Part shown: in pieces, positions 7,745 through 17,879 of the stretch
Layout of the letters: the number at the start of each line of letters is the position of its first letter
Position numbering within the stretch: the first letter of the stretch is position 1
Position numbers and translations under genes: made by a program
Notes under the pieces: generated by a model
The model's database searches: none
What the model saw: only the letters and a program-made list of their open reading frames with translations
Told to the model about the DNA's origin: nothing
Assembly (NCBI RefSeq): GCF_001428125.1
Contig: NZ_LMSM01000005.1
Location: 67,701 to 131,700, forward strand
Source of the DNA: Nocardioides sp. Soil774
GTDB lineage: Bacteria; Actinomycetota; Actinomycetes; Propionibacteriales; Nocardioidaceae
DNA length: 64,000 bases
Direction of reading: 5' to 3'

Positions 7745-7893
7745 GGCTTGTAGCGGCTGACGTCGGCGCGCGACCTCTCGACCAGGTCGTAGCCGCAGAA
7801 CTCGCAGTACGACTCCGGCACGCACGCCTTGCCGCACTCCGGGCACGCCGTCAACGAGTGCCGGCGCCGCAACAGCCATCGTGGACGCTTCAT
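7735..7893 (-). CDS. Small zinc-ribbon protein (L32-like)
   Basis: A 52-residue basic protein with two Cys knuckles, CPECG and CEFCG, forming one zinc ribbon after an Arg-rich start (MKRPRWLLRRRH). It is preceded by an excellent ribosome-binding site, AGGAGGT, eight bases before the ATG. The knuckle spacing recalls the zinc-binding end of ribosomal protein L32, but the rest of the chain does not match well. Role as a ribosome-associated or nucleic-acid-binding protein is only a guess. It lies downstream of the UvrA paralogue's end on the same strand. Confidence 0.7.
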   Translation of the reverse strand: MKRPRWLLRRRHSLTACPECGKACVPESYCEFCGYDLVERSRADVSRYKPPA

Positions 7894-7982
7894 CGTGGGT
7901 CACCTCCTGTCTCGGCACCAGTCCACGCCCGGGCGTCAGGGGTGGCCAGAGGCAGAGGTCCCCTGCGCCCCGGACCTCCACG

Positions 7983-10346
<2,364 letters not shown>

Positions 10347-10570
10347 CTGAGCGTCTCCCCTGTGCTGGCCGCGGTCGCGTGCGGCGGGTCGTCATCCTGC
10401 CAGCACGACGTCCCGCGCGGCATCGGTATGACCGCTCCCCCGGCGGGATGAGGCCTGCCTCAGGTGGTGCGTGCCAAGGTCGGGGCAGGGCCTGGTCAGC
10501 CACGACGAGCCCGACCTCGGCGACAACGACACCGTCGCACTCTGACCCGAATCCTGAGAGGACGACCACC

Positions 10571-11371
10571 ATGCTCGTGGAGGCACACGGACCCGCCGAG
10601 GCCGAGGCCGCGTGGCTGCGGTTCACCACCCCCGCCACCTGGCCGGTCTGGGCACCGCAGATCCGCGACGTCGAGTCGTCCGACGCCGAGCTGCGCACCG
10701 GGACGACCGGCCGGGTCCACGGACCGGCCGGCCTCGCGGTCGGCTTCACCGTCACCGCCCTCGACCCCGAGCGGCGGTCGTGGTCGTGGACGGTGGGCAG
10801 GGGCCCGGCCACGGTGCACATGGACCACCACGTGCTGCCCGCAGCCGGAGGTGGGAGCCGGGCGTTCCTCCGGGTGCCCGGCGCCTCGGCACCGGTCCTC
10901 CAGCCCTACCGCGTGCCCGCCACCCTCGCGCTGCGCGGGCTGGTGCGCGACCGCAGCGGCCTGGGTGCGGCCGAGGAGCCGGTCGAGGTGTTCGACTTCG
11001 CCTTCGCGAGGTCGTACGCCCTCGCGGGCCGCGCGTTCGGCATCACCCCGCGCACGACCACCGTCGAGGTCGGCCCGGAGTGGCTCTACGTCCGCTACGG
11101 CCCGTGGCGCCTGGTGACGCCCCGCAGCAACGTCGCCTCGGCCGAGGTGACGGGCGGCTTCTCGTGGGTGAAGACCGCCGGCCCTCCGCACCTGTCGTTC
11201 AGCGACCGCGGGGTGTCCATGACGACCAACGGCGAGCGAGCCCTGTGCTTGCGCTTCCACGAGCCCGTCCCCGCGATCGACCCCACCGCGACCATCAGCC
11301 ACCCGGGCGCGACGCTGTCCGTGGCCGATCCCGAGGGCTTGGCGCAGGCACTCGGCCTCGGCGGCGCGTGA
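10571..11371 (+). CDS. SRPBCC-like N-terminal plus uncharacterised C-terminal domain protein
   Basis: A 266-residue protein in two parts. Residues 1 to about 110 resemble a polyketide-cyclase/SRPBCC domain, with TTPATWPVWAPQIRDVE and GRVHGPAGLAVGFTV. From about residue 140 a second beta-rich region begins (TTTVEVGPEWLYVRYGPW, ending in a leucine-rich tail) that I do not recognise. ATG 10571 was chosen for its GAGAGG ribosome-binding site and because the domain starts at once. It is followed closely by another uncharacterised gene on the same strand. No enzymatic residues can be pointed to. Confidence 0.75.
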   Translation: MLVEAHGPAEAEAAWLRFTTPATWPVWAPQIRDVESSDAELRTGTTGRVHGPAGLAVGFTVTALDPERRSWSWTVGRGPATVHMDHHVLPAAGGGSRAFLRVPGASAPVLQPYRVPATLALRGLVRDRSGLGAAEEPVEVFDFAFARSYALAGRAFGITPRTTTVEVGPEWLYVRYGPWRLVTPRSNVASAEVTGGFSWVKTAGPPHLSFSDRGVSMTTNGERALCLRFHEPVPAIDPTATISHPGATLSVADPEGLAQALGLGGA

Positions 11372-11403
11372 CGCTCCGCGGCTGGTCGCCCTAGGCTCCC
11401 AGC

Positions 11404-12027
11404 ATGGGAATCGTCCACCACACCGCGAGCCTGTCCCCCACCAAGCAGGAGCTCGTCGAGGCCTGGCTGCCGAGCAGGTCGTGGGCCGCCGGTCGCCGCG
11501 TGACCGGCAAGGTCGGGGAGTACCGCTTCGACGACCCCGCCGGTGAGGTCGGCGTCGAGACGATCCTCTGGCTGACCGAGGACGGCACCGTCCTCCAGAC
11601 CCCGCTCACCTATCGCGCCGCACCGCTCGCCGGCGCGGAGGAGCACCTCGTCGGCACGACCGACCACTCGGTGCTCGGTGAGCGCTGGGTCTACGACGGG
11701 TGCGGCGACCCGGTGTGGGCGGCCACGCTGGTCGCCACGATCACCACGGGCGGCACCCAGGCGCAGATGTACATCGAGCAGGACGGTCGGCGCGTCGACG
11801 TACCCCCTCGCATCGTGGTGCGCGGGAGCGGCTCGCACGACTCCGCGCCGCACGTCGACCGGGTCGACGCCGTGGACGACGCCGGACCGGTCACCACCGT
11901 CCGCGCCGGGTCCGCCGTGGTCGAGGTGGCCCGCGTCGTCGGTACGCCGCTGGGCGATGGCCTGCAGCTGAGCGGGTCGGTCGGCGACACGGGCGAGGAG
12001 ACGGTGCTGGCCGTCGTCAGGGCCTGA
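11404..12027 (+). CDS. Maltokinase N-terminal cap-like domain protein
   Basis: A 207-residue cytosolic protein. The segment WLPSRSWAAGRRV and the following beta strands resemble the N-terminal cap of actinobacterial maltokinase (CG0192-like proteins), here free-standing with no kinase domain. No catalytic motif is visible. It follows the SRPBCC-like gene by 32 bases. Its last 11 bases overlap the convergent YcaQ-like gene. A link to trehalose/glycogen metabolism would rest on domain similarity alone. Confidence 0.7.
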   Translation: MGIVHHTASLSPTKQELVEAWLPSRSWAAGRRVTGKVGEYRFDDPAGEVGVETILWLTEDGTVLQTPLTYRAAPLAGAEEHLVGTTDHSVLGERWVYDGCGDPVWAATLVATITTGGTQAQMYIEQDGRRVDVPPRIVVRGSGSHDSAPHVDRVDAVDDAGPVTTVRAGSAVVEVARVVGTPLGDGLQLSGSVGDTGEETVLAVVRA

Positions 12028-13126
12028 CGACCTCGAGCCCGAGCCAGTCGGCCAGCGCGCCGAGCTCCGCGACGACACGGGCACGTCGCCGGGCAGACCA
12101 GACCCCGTCCTCGTGGACCGCGTCCACGATCAGGACACCGGCCTCGCGATCGGCGGTGGCGTCGACCTTGCCGACCAGCTCGTCGCCGTCGAGCACCGGC
12201 ATCGCCCAGTAGCCCCACTGCCTCTTCGCCACGGGCTTGTACATCTCCAGCTGGTAGTCGAACGCGAAGAGGTCCTCCATCCGCTTGCGGTCGAAGACGA
12301 GACGGTCGAGCGGGGACAGGATCGCCGTACGCCCCTCGAAGTCGTCGTCGAGCAGGGACGGATCGACGCGCCACAGGCCTCGCACGCCCTCCACCCGGGC
12401 GGCCTCCCCGACGTCGCGCACGTCGTAGGGCTCGTGCCACGCCTCGAGCGCCCGCGGGCGGGCCAGCCCCAGCGCCCGCAGGCGCCGCTCGGCCATGGCG
12501 CGGTGGGCCAGCTCGGCCGGCACCGCCGGGTCGCCCGGGTGGACCCGCTCGGCCAGGTCCCACCGGCGCTCGCGTCCCTCCCGGCTGGCGACGGCGACCT
12601 CGCCGCGCGCCCCCATCACCTCGAGCAGCTTCATCACGTTCTTGTCGTTGGTCCACCCGCTCGAGCGCCACGGCACCTCGCAGGTGTCGGGGATGTCGCG
12701 CGCCGGCGTCGGGCCCTCGGAGCGCAGCAGCGCCAGGACGTCACGCCGGCAGGCGTCGTTGGCAGCCACCCAGTCGCGCAGGTCCTCCTGCCATTCCTTG
12801 AGCGGCGGCTCGCCGGGCCACGCGTCCATGTCGGCACGCAGCAGCGCGACGTCCTCGCTGGGCCTCAGCAGCGCCTGGTGCTCCACGAGGGCCCCGTCGC
12901 CCACGAGCTCCTCGAGGTCCTCGGGGTCGTGGGCCGCGCCGAGCCGGGTCCACAGCGCGAGATCGGCGTGCTGGGCGACCACCCGGGTCAGGTCGACCTG
13001 CAGGAACCCGAGATGGCGCACGACGTCGAGGGCGTCGGCCGGCCGGTCGGCCGACAGCAGCTGGGCGCGTACGGCGACCTGGCGGGCCTGCTGTCGCGAG
13101 AGCTCGTGCACCACCTCGTCCCCCAC
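12017..13126 (-). CDS. YcaQ/AlkZ-like winged-helix DNA glycosylase family protein
   Basis: A 369-residue member of the HTH_42 (DUF1006) family, which includes AlkZ and E. coli YcaQ, glycosylases that unhook DNA interstrand crosslinks. The N-terminal winged-helix region carries LSRQQARQVAVRAQLL and HLGFLQVDLTRVV, where the Gln motif of YcaQ sits. Later segments ILSPLDRLVFDRKRMEDLF and YWAMPVLDGDELVGKVDA are family-typical. The catalytic QxQ/QxD residues cannot be fixed without an alignment. It overlaps the preceding convergent gene by 11 bases. Confidence 0.82.
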   Translation of the reverse strand: MGDEVVHELSRQQARQVAVRAQLLSADRPADALDVVRHLGFLQVDLTRVVAQHADLALWTRLGAAHDPEDLEELVGDGALVEHQALLRPSEDVALLRADMDAWPGEPPLKEWQEDLRDWVAANDACRRDVLALLRSEGPTPARDIPDTCEVPWRSSGWTNDKNVMKLLEVMGARGEVAVASREGRERRWDLAERVHPGDPAVPAELAHRAMAERRLRALGLARPRALEAWHEPYDVRDVGEAARVEGVRGLWRVDPSLLDDDFEGRTAILSPLDRLVFDRKRMEDLFAFDYQLEMYKPVAKRQWGYWAMPVLDGDELVGKVDATADREAGVLIVDAVHEDGVWSARRRARVVAELGALADWLGLEVVRP

Positions 13127-13315
13127 CCCGCGATCCTAGGTGGCTGACCGCGCGAGAGCGGGTCACCAGGGCATGGCCCGAACGGGTCATTCGGGTGCCA
13201 GATCGGGTAAACCAGCGCGTCTTCGCCCCTGTCCCGCGTCATCGGGTGCCAGTCTCGACGTCAACCAGACGAGGGCGGAAGCCCGACATCCCGACAGCGG
13301 GAAGGGAGCCAGACC

Positions 13316-13462
13316 ATGTGGGACACCGTCGAGACCAGCACGGACCACCTCTCGCACGACCTCCCCTGCGGGGGCTGCGGGCACGGGCGGCACACCTACC
13401 TGCCGTGCTCCGACACCTGCTCGTGCGCCGTGGGCCGCGACCGGCTGCTCAGCGCTGTTTGA
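13316..13462 (+). CDS. Small Cys/His-rich protein, unknown function
   Basis: A 48-residue protein with six Cys and several His (PCGGCGHGRH, LPCSDTCSC), probably binding a metal. A clear ribosome-binding site, GGGAAGGGAG, precedes ATG 13316. The stop overlaps the end of the convergent PhoD-like gene by 14 bases. No family is recognised. Upstream spacer (13127-13315) contains two direct copies of TCGGGTGCCAG (13191 and 13242) that could be regulatory. Confidence 0.6.
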   Translation: MWDTVETSTDHLSHDLPCGGCGHGRHTYLPCSDTCSCAVGRDRLLSAV

Positions 13463-15254
13463 CCCGGTCGACGACCTTCGCCCGCACGCGTCTCTTCACG
13501 CCCCGCTGGAACCGTTCGCGCACCCGGTCGGGGGGCGGCGGACGGCCCTGGTCGTCGAGGGCGTACGACGCCACCTTGGCCAGGCGCGGGCGCTCGTGGT
13601 CGTCGATGACCTCGCCGGTCACCCACCACATGCGCAGGCTCGGGCCGTCGAGCTGCAGGCAGGCGAGGTTGTTGTCGAACCACGGCCCCTCGGCGTAGCG
13701 CCAGGTCAGCGGGGCGTCGGGCACCCGCGCCGACCGCGAGGCCAGTCGACCGACCGGCCCGGCGACGCCGTAGGACAGCACGGCCGTGGCGAAGCGCATG
13801 TTGCGCGACAGCGGGTTGCGGATGGGTGAGCACACGGCCTGCAGGATGGTCGAGCGGAGCTCGCGCCCGTGCCGCGCCGGCGTGGCCTCGCTGACATAGC
13901 TGTGGTGGACGTCGCCGGAGAGGAACGTCACCGTCGAGGGCGCGGCGCCGCGCTCCCCCGCGGCGACCTCCATGACCTGGTGGGCGACCTCCTGGAAGCT
14001 CTTCTGGAACGCGCCCCAGTGCTCGAGGTCGACGAGCTGGCGCAGACGCTCCCCCGCCCGCGCGCCACGATCACCCCAGGCGCCGTCGGCGAGCGCCTCG
14101 CTGAAGGCCTCGAGGTGGTGCAGGCCGCGGGCCAGCATGAACGGCAGCGACGTGCCCACGAGCAGGTGGTCGACGTCGCCGCGCAGCTGCTGGTCGAGCC
14201 ATGCCGCCTCGTCGGGGTCGAGCAGGGCCCGCGAGGCGGGCTCGAGCTCACGTGCCGCGCGGGAGTCGACGACCACGAGGCGCGCCTGGGTGTCGAACTC
14301 GCGGACATAGCTCCAGCGGTAGGTGCGCGGGTGCTGGTCGACGCGGTCGGCGAAGGCGTCGAGCAGCTCACCGAGGTCGAGCTCGTCGTCGCCGGCGTGA
14401 GCGAGGACCTGCGCCCAGATCTCGTCCTCCGCGCGTTCGGACGGCGACATGTTGCCGAGGTGCTGGTAGACCCAGTACGACCCCAGCCCGGCCACGATGC
14501 GGCCGTGCCACCACGACGTGGCCTCCATCTCGCGGCGCCACTCCTGCGAGGTGTTCCAGTCGTCGCGGATGTCGTGGTCGTCGAAGATCATCGCGCTCGG
14601 CACGGTCGAGAGCAGCCAGCGGTTGGCCGGGTCGGACCACGCGAGGGCGTAGAGGTGTGCGTACTCCTCGTAGTCCTGCAGCTCGGTCCAGGGCGGCTGC
14701 TCGATGTCGCGGCGCGCGCTGATGAAGTCGTGCATCGCCTCGGTCGTCTCGTCGGCGTAGACCTGGTCGCCGAGGAACAGCACCAGGTCGGGCAGCCGGC
14801 TCGGGTCGAGATCGTCGTCGTCGGGGTCGACCGGCGCGACCTGGCCTGCGAGCTCGAGCGCCCAGGCGCGCATCGCGTCGACCCCGTGGGTGCGGTTGCC
14901 CTTCTCGTCGTGGGAGACCGAGGTGCGGCACGAGCCGAAGGCCAGGCGCAGCGGCCGGCCGGGCTCGAGCGTGGCGATCACGGGCGCGGGGAAGGCCGAG
15001 GCCGCCTCCGGCCACACGGTCTGTCCGTCGATGCTGACCGAGTAGGCCTCGGAGGTGCCCGGCTCGAGGCCCTCGAGGCAGACCAGGGCGTAGTGGTGCC
15101 CGTGCACGGCGAAGGTGGGCGCGCTCGCCGAGGCCGCGCCGCGGGTGACGGTCACCGTCGCCCGCCGGCCGGTCTCGACCCACACCGCCGCGGACGTCGC
15201 GTCGACGTGGCGCAGCAGGGGGCCGAGCACGAGGAGCTCGTCGGAGCCGCTCAC
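13449..15254 (-). CDS. PhoD-like alkaline phosphatase family protein
   Basis: A 601-residue metallophosphoesterase of the PhoD-like family. An N-terminal beta-sandwich (about residues 1-100) precedes the catalytic domain with AFGSCRTS, LVLFLGDQVYADE (metal Asp), MIFDDHDIRDDW and FLSGDVHHSYVSE. No signal peptide or Tat motif is visible, so this member may be cytoplasmic. GTG 15254 was chosen because it overlaps the stop of the alcohol dehydrogenase gene (GTGA), pointing to translational coupling. Substrate, phosphomonoester or diester, is unknown. Confidence 0.87.
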   Translation of the reverse strand: MSGSDELLVLGPLLRHVDATSAAVWVETGRRATVTVTRGAASASAPTFAVHGHHYALVCLEGLEPGTSEAYSVSIDGQTVWPEAASAFPAPVIATLEPGRPLRLAFGSCRTSVSHDEKGNRTHGVDAMRAWALELAGQVAPVDPDDDDLDPSRLPDLVLFLGDQVYADETTEAMHDFISARRDIEQPPWTELQDYEEYAHLYALAWSDPANRWLLSTVPSAMIFDDHDIRDDWNTSQEWRREMEATSWWHGRIVAGLGSYWVYQHLGNMSPSERAEDEIWAQVLAHAGDDELDLGELLDAFADRVDQHPRTYRWSYVREFDTQARLVVVDSRAARELEPASRALLDPDEAAWLDQQLRGDVDHLLVGTSLPFMLARGLHHLEAFSEALADGAWGDRGARAGERLRQLVDLEHWGAFQKSFQEVAHQVMEVAAGERGAAPSTVTFLSGDVHHSYVSEATPARHGRELRSTILQAVCSPIRNPLSRNMRFATAVLSYGVAGPVGRLASRSARVPDAPLTWRYAEGPWFDNNLACLQLDGPSLRMWWVTGEVIDDHERPRLAKVASYALDDQGRPPPPDRVRERFQRGVKRRVRAKVVDRVKQR

Positions 15255-16267
15255 GGCTGGAGCAGGACCTTGATCGCCCGGCGCTCGTCCATCGCGCGGT
15301 AGCCCTCGGCGGACTCCGACATCGGGAGGGTGAGGTCGAAGACGCGACCGGGGTCGATCGACCCTGACAGCACGCGCTCGAGCAGGTCGGGGAGGTAGCG
15401 CCGCACCGGGGCCATGCCGCCCGCGAGACCGACGTTCTTCTGGAACATCCGGCGCACCGGCAGCTCGACCCCGTGGGGCACCCCGACGAAGCCGACCGTG
15501 GCACCGGGACGGGCCACGGCGAACGCGGTCTTCATCGCGCCGTCGGTGCCGACGCACTCCAGCACCGCGTCGGCGCCGATCCCGCCGGTGAGCTCGGCGA
15601 TGCGCGCCTCACCCTCCTCGCCGCGCTCGGCGACGATGTCAGTGGCCCCGAAGGCGCGGGCGATCTCCTGGCGCGGCTCGTGCCGCGACATCGCGATGAC
15701 GCGCTCGGCGCCCATCTGCGCCGCCGCGAGGACCCCGCTGAGCCCGACTGCACCGTCGCCGACCACGACCGCGGTGCCGCCGCGGCGTACGCCGGCCGCG
15801 ACCGCGGCGTGCCAGCCGGTGGCCATCACGTCGGTGAGCGCGAGCAACGAGGGGATGAGGTGGTCGTCGGGCATGCCGTCGGTGGCGACGAGGCTGCCGT
15901 CGGCCTGGGTGACCCGGGCGTACTCCCCCTGCCCGCTCTGGGTGATGCCGAGGTTGACGCACGCGGACTGCATGCCGGCGCGGCAGTGGGCGCAGGTGTT
16001 GTCGCAGTGGTCGAACGGGACCACCACGAAGTCGCCGACCTTGACGTCACGCACCTCGCGCCCGACCTCCTCGACGACACCAACGCACTCGTGCCCGATC
16101 GTCGACCCGGCGGTGATGTCGTTGTGGCCGCGGTAGGGCCAGAGGTCCGAGCCGCAGATGCAGCCGGCGACGACCTTGACGATGGCGTCGGTGGGCTCCT
16201 CGATGACCGGGTCCGGGACCTCCTCGAAGCGGATGTCTCCGGGGGCGTGGATGGTGGTTGCGCGCAT
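15251..16267 (-). CDS. Zinc-dependent alcohol dehydrogenase
   Basis: A 338-residue medium-chain dehydrogenase. Catalytic zinc ligands are Cys38 (GCICGSD) and His59-Glu60 (TIGHE). The structural zinc lobe has CDNTCAHCRAGMQSAC. The nucleotide fold reads VVVGDGAVGLSGVLAA. It oxidises an alcohol or reduces an aldehyde with NAD(P). Translation of the PhoD-like gene is coupled to it by a 4-base overlap. It diverges from the GDSL hydrolase gene. The substrate is not deducible. Confidence 0.9.
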   Translation of the reverse strand: MRATTIHAPGDIRFEEVPDPVIEEPTDAIVKVVAGCICGSDLWPYRGHNDITAGSTIGHECVGVVEEVGREVRDVKVGDFVVVPFDHCDNTCAHCRAGMQSACVNLGITQSGQGEYARVTQADGSLVATDGMPDDHLIPSLLALTDVMATGWHAAVAAGVRRGGTAVVVGDGAVGLSGVLAAAQMGAERVIAMSRHEPRQEIARAFGATDIVAERGEEGEARIAELTGGIGADAVLECVGTDGAMKTAFAVARPGATVGFVGVPHGVELPVRRMFQKNVGLAGGMAPVRRYLPDLLERVLSGSIDPGRVFDLTLPMSESAEGYRAMDERRAIKVLLQP

Positions 16268-16380
16268 GGTCGCGATCCTGCCACGCGCCGCCGAACCGAC
16301 CTACCCGCACGCGCGGGTCGTGACGGCGGACGCCGGTCGTCGTTGTAGGTCCAGCAGTCGCCGTCAAGGAGGAGCTCCCC

Positions 16381-17820
16381 GTGAACCGCAGCCTGGCCTC
16401 GATCGTCCTCGTCCTCGTCGCGGGCACCGCGCCGGGCGCGCAGGCAGCCCCGCCGAGCGCCCAGGCCGCCGCACCGGCGGCCGGCCGGACGCTCGACGTG
16501 CTGGTCCTCGGCGACTCCTACTCCGCCGGCAACGGCGCCACGGGGGCGACCTACGGGCCGGCCGGGTGCTACCGCAACACGACCCACTGGGGCGAGCGGT
16601 ACGCCGCCGGGTTGCGCGAGACGGGCCACACGGTGACGTTGTCCAACCATGCCTGCAGCGGCGGACGTACGCCAGACGTCCACACGCCGCGCCCGATGGA
16701 CACCCAGTCCGGGAGGACCATGCCGGCGCCGTCCGGCGTGACGACGACGTCGGAGGCCGATGCCCACCTCCGCGACGCGGACCCGTGCAACACCCGGGCC
16801 TTCCCGGAGGAGGAGTTCTGGACCTATCGCGCCACGTCCGTCTCCGGCGGGAGCATCACCTACGACTGCACGCGCACGCTGCGTCCGCAGGCCGACTTCG
16901 TCACCGCCGACACCGACCTGGTCGTGTTCACGATGGGCGGCAACGACGCGGGCTTCAGCACGATCGTCCAGGGGTGCTTCGTCCTCGGCACCCGAAGCGC
17001 GTCGGCCTGCCGCACTGCCGTGGACGACGCCCGCGCCCTGGTCCCGGCGATCAAGCAGCGCCTGCTCGACGACGTGGCTGCCCTGCGCGCGCACGGGTTG
17101 CGGGAGGACGCGAAGATCGTGCAGCTGGGCTATCCGTGGCTCCAGCTCGACAACGGCTTCACGCTCCCGGACCCCGACGCCCCGCTGACCCCCTATCCCG
17201 CGGGCGACGCGGTACGCAGCCTCATCTCCGACGCGACCGCCGAGCTCGCGACGCTGCCTGCGTCGGCCAACGTGGGCCACCCGGGACAGATGACCTTCGT
17301 CGACGGGGTCACCGCGGCCTTCTCCGGCCACGAGCCCGATGCCCAGGCGACCAACCCGCAGACGTGGATCAACCAGGCCTTCAGCGGCCCCGACACCAGC
17401 CTCTGGTACCACCCCAACGACCTCGGCCAGGCGGCCTACGCACAGCTGCTGCTCGCCCGCGGGACCTTCGGCGCAGGAGCGCCGACGACCACGCCTCCCC
17501 CGGCTGCCGGCACGCCGACCGCGACCCTGCGGGTGCGACCGGTGCGGCACCGCTTCGCACGTCCGCGTCCTGTCGTCCTGCGCGCGCGAGCGCGCCTCTC
17601 GGACGGCACCGTGCCCTCCGGCCGGCTGGTCGTGCGTGTGGCGGGCCATCGCGAGCCGGTGGCCAGCCGCGTCCTCGCGCCGTCCGCGGACGGGAGGCTG
17701 CGGCTGCGTGTCCAGGGCCTCCATGTCGGGCGCCACCGCCTCGTCGTGCTCTACCGCGACCGGATCGCGCCCGCGGTCACGGACCGGGTCCGGGTGCGGG
17801 TCGTGCCGCGCAGCAGGTGA
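16381..17820 (+). CDS. Secreted SGNH/GDSL-type hydrolase
   Basis: A 479-residue exported esterase/lipase. A signal peptide covers about residues 1-26, ending near AQA. The block I nucleophile Ser lies in VLVLGDSYSAGNG, the oxyanion motif is FTMGGNDAGF, and the catalytic His is in WYHPNDLGQ. Paired Cys suggest disulphides. After a Thr/Pro linker near residue 375, a C-terminal Arg-rich beta domain resembles Ig-like repeats. The GTG start has an AAGGAGG site eight bases upstream. Substrate, probably a cell-envelope or external ester, is unknown. Confidence 0.87.
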   Translation: MNRSLASIVLVLVAGTAPGAQAAPPSAQAAAPAAGRTLDVLVLGDSYSAGNGATGATYGPAGCYRNTTHWGERYAAGLRETGHTVTLSNHACSGGRTPDVHTPRPMDTQSGRTMPAPSGVTTTSEADAHLRDADPCNTRAFPEEEFWTYRATSVSGGSITYDCTRTLRPQADFVTADTDLVVFTMGGNDAGFSTIVQGCFVLGTRSASACRTAVDDARALVPAIKQRLLDDVAALRAHGLREDAKIVQLGYPWLQLDNGFTLPDPDAPLTPYPAGDAVRSLISDATAELATLPASANVGHPGQMTFVDGVTAAFSGHEPDAQATNPQTWINQAFSGPDTSLWYHPNDLGQAAYAQLLLARGTFGAGAPTTTPPPAAGTPTATLRVRPVRHRFARPRPVVLRARARLSDGTVPSGRLVVRVAGHREPVASRVLAPSADGRLRLRVQGLHVGRHRLVVLYRDRIAPAVTDRVRVRVVPRSR

Positions 17821-17850
17821 CCGGTGTCGCGGGCGCGCCCGTTCTGGCGT

Positions 17851-17868
17851 TATCTCATATCTGAGATA
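17851..17868. promoter_or_regulatory. Palindromic operator upstream of HTH-MurA fusion
   Basis: TATCTCA (17851-17857) and TGAGATA (17862-17868) form a perfect 7-bp inverted repeat around TATC. The site is AT-rich in GC-rich surroundings and ends 11 bases before the ATG of a gene whose product begins with an XRE helix-turn-helix. A -10-like TATCGT (17867-17872) overlaps its right edge. Autoregulation by the fused DNA-binding domain is the simplest reading, but it is inference. Confidence 0.55.
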
Positions 17869-17879
17869 TCGTGACGGGC

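Noticed and set aside
10472..10555. Possible acidic micropeptide (ending SHDEPDLGDNDTVAL) upstream of the SRPBCC-like gene
   Set aside because: The tail looks protein-like, but start and ribosome-binding site are ambiguous and there is no conserved family to support it.
13191..13252. Two direct TCGGGTGCCAG copies as a possible CRISPR or iteron
   Set aside because: Only two copies of 11 bases; kept only as a possible regulatory repeat of the small Cys-rich gene.
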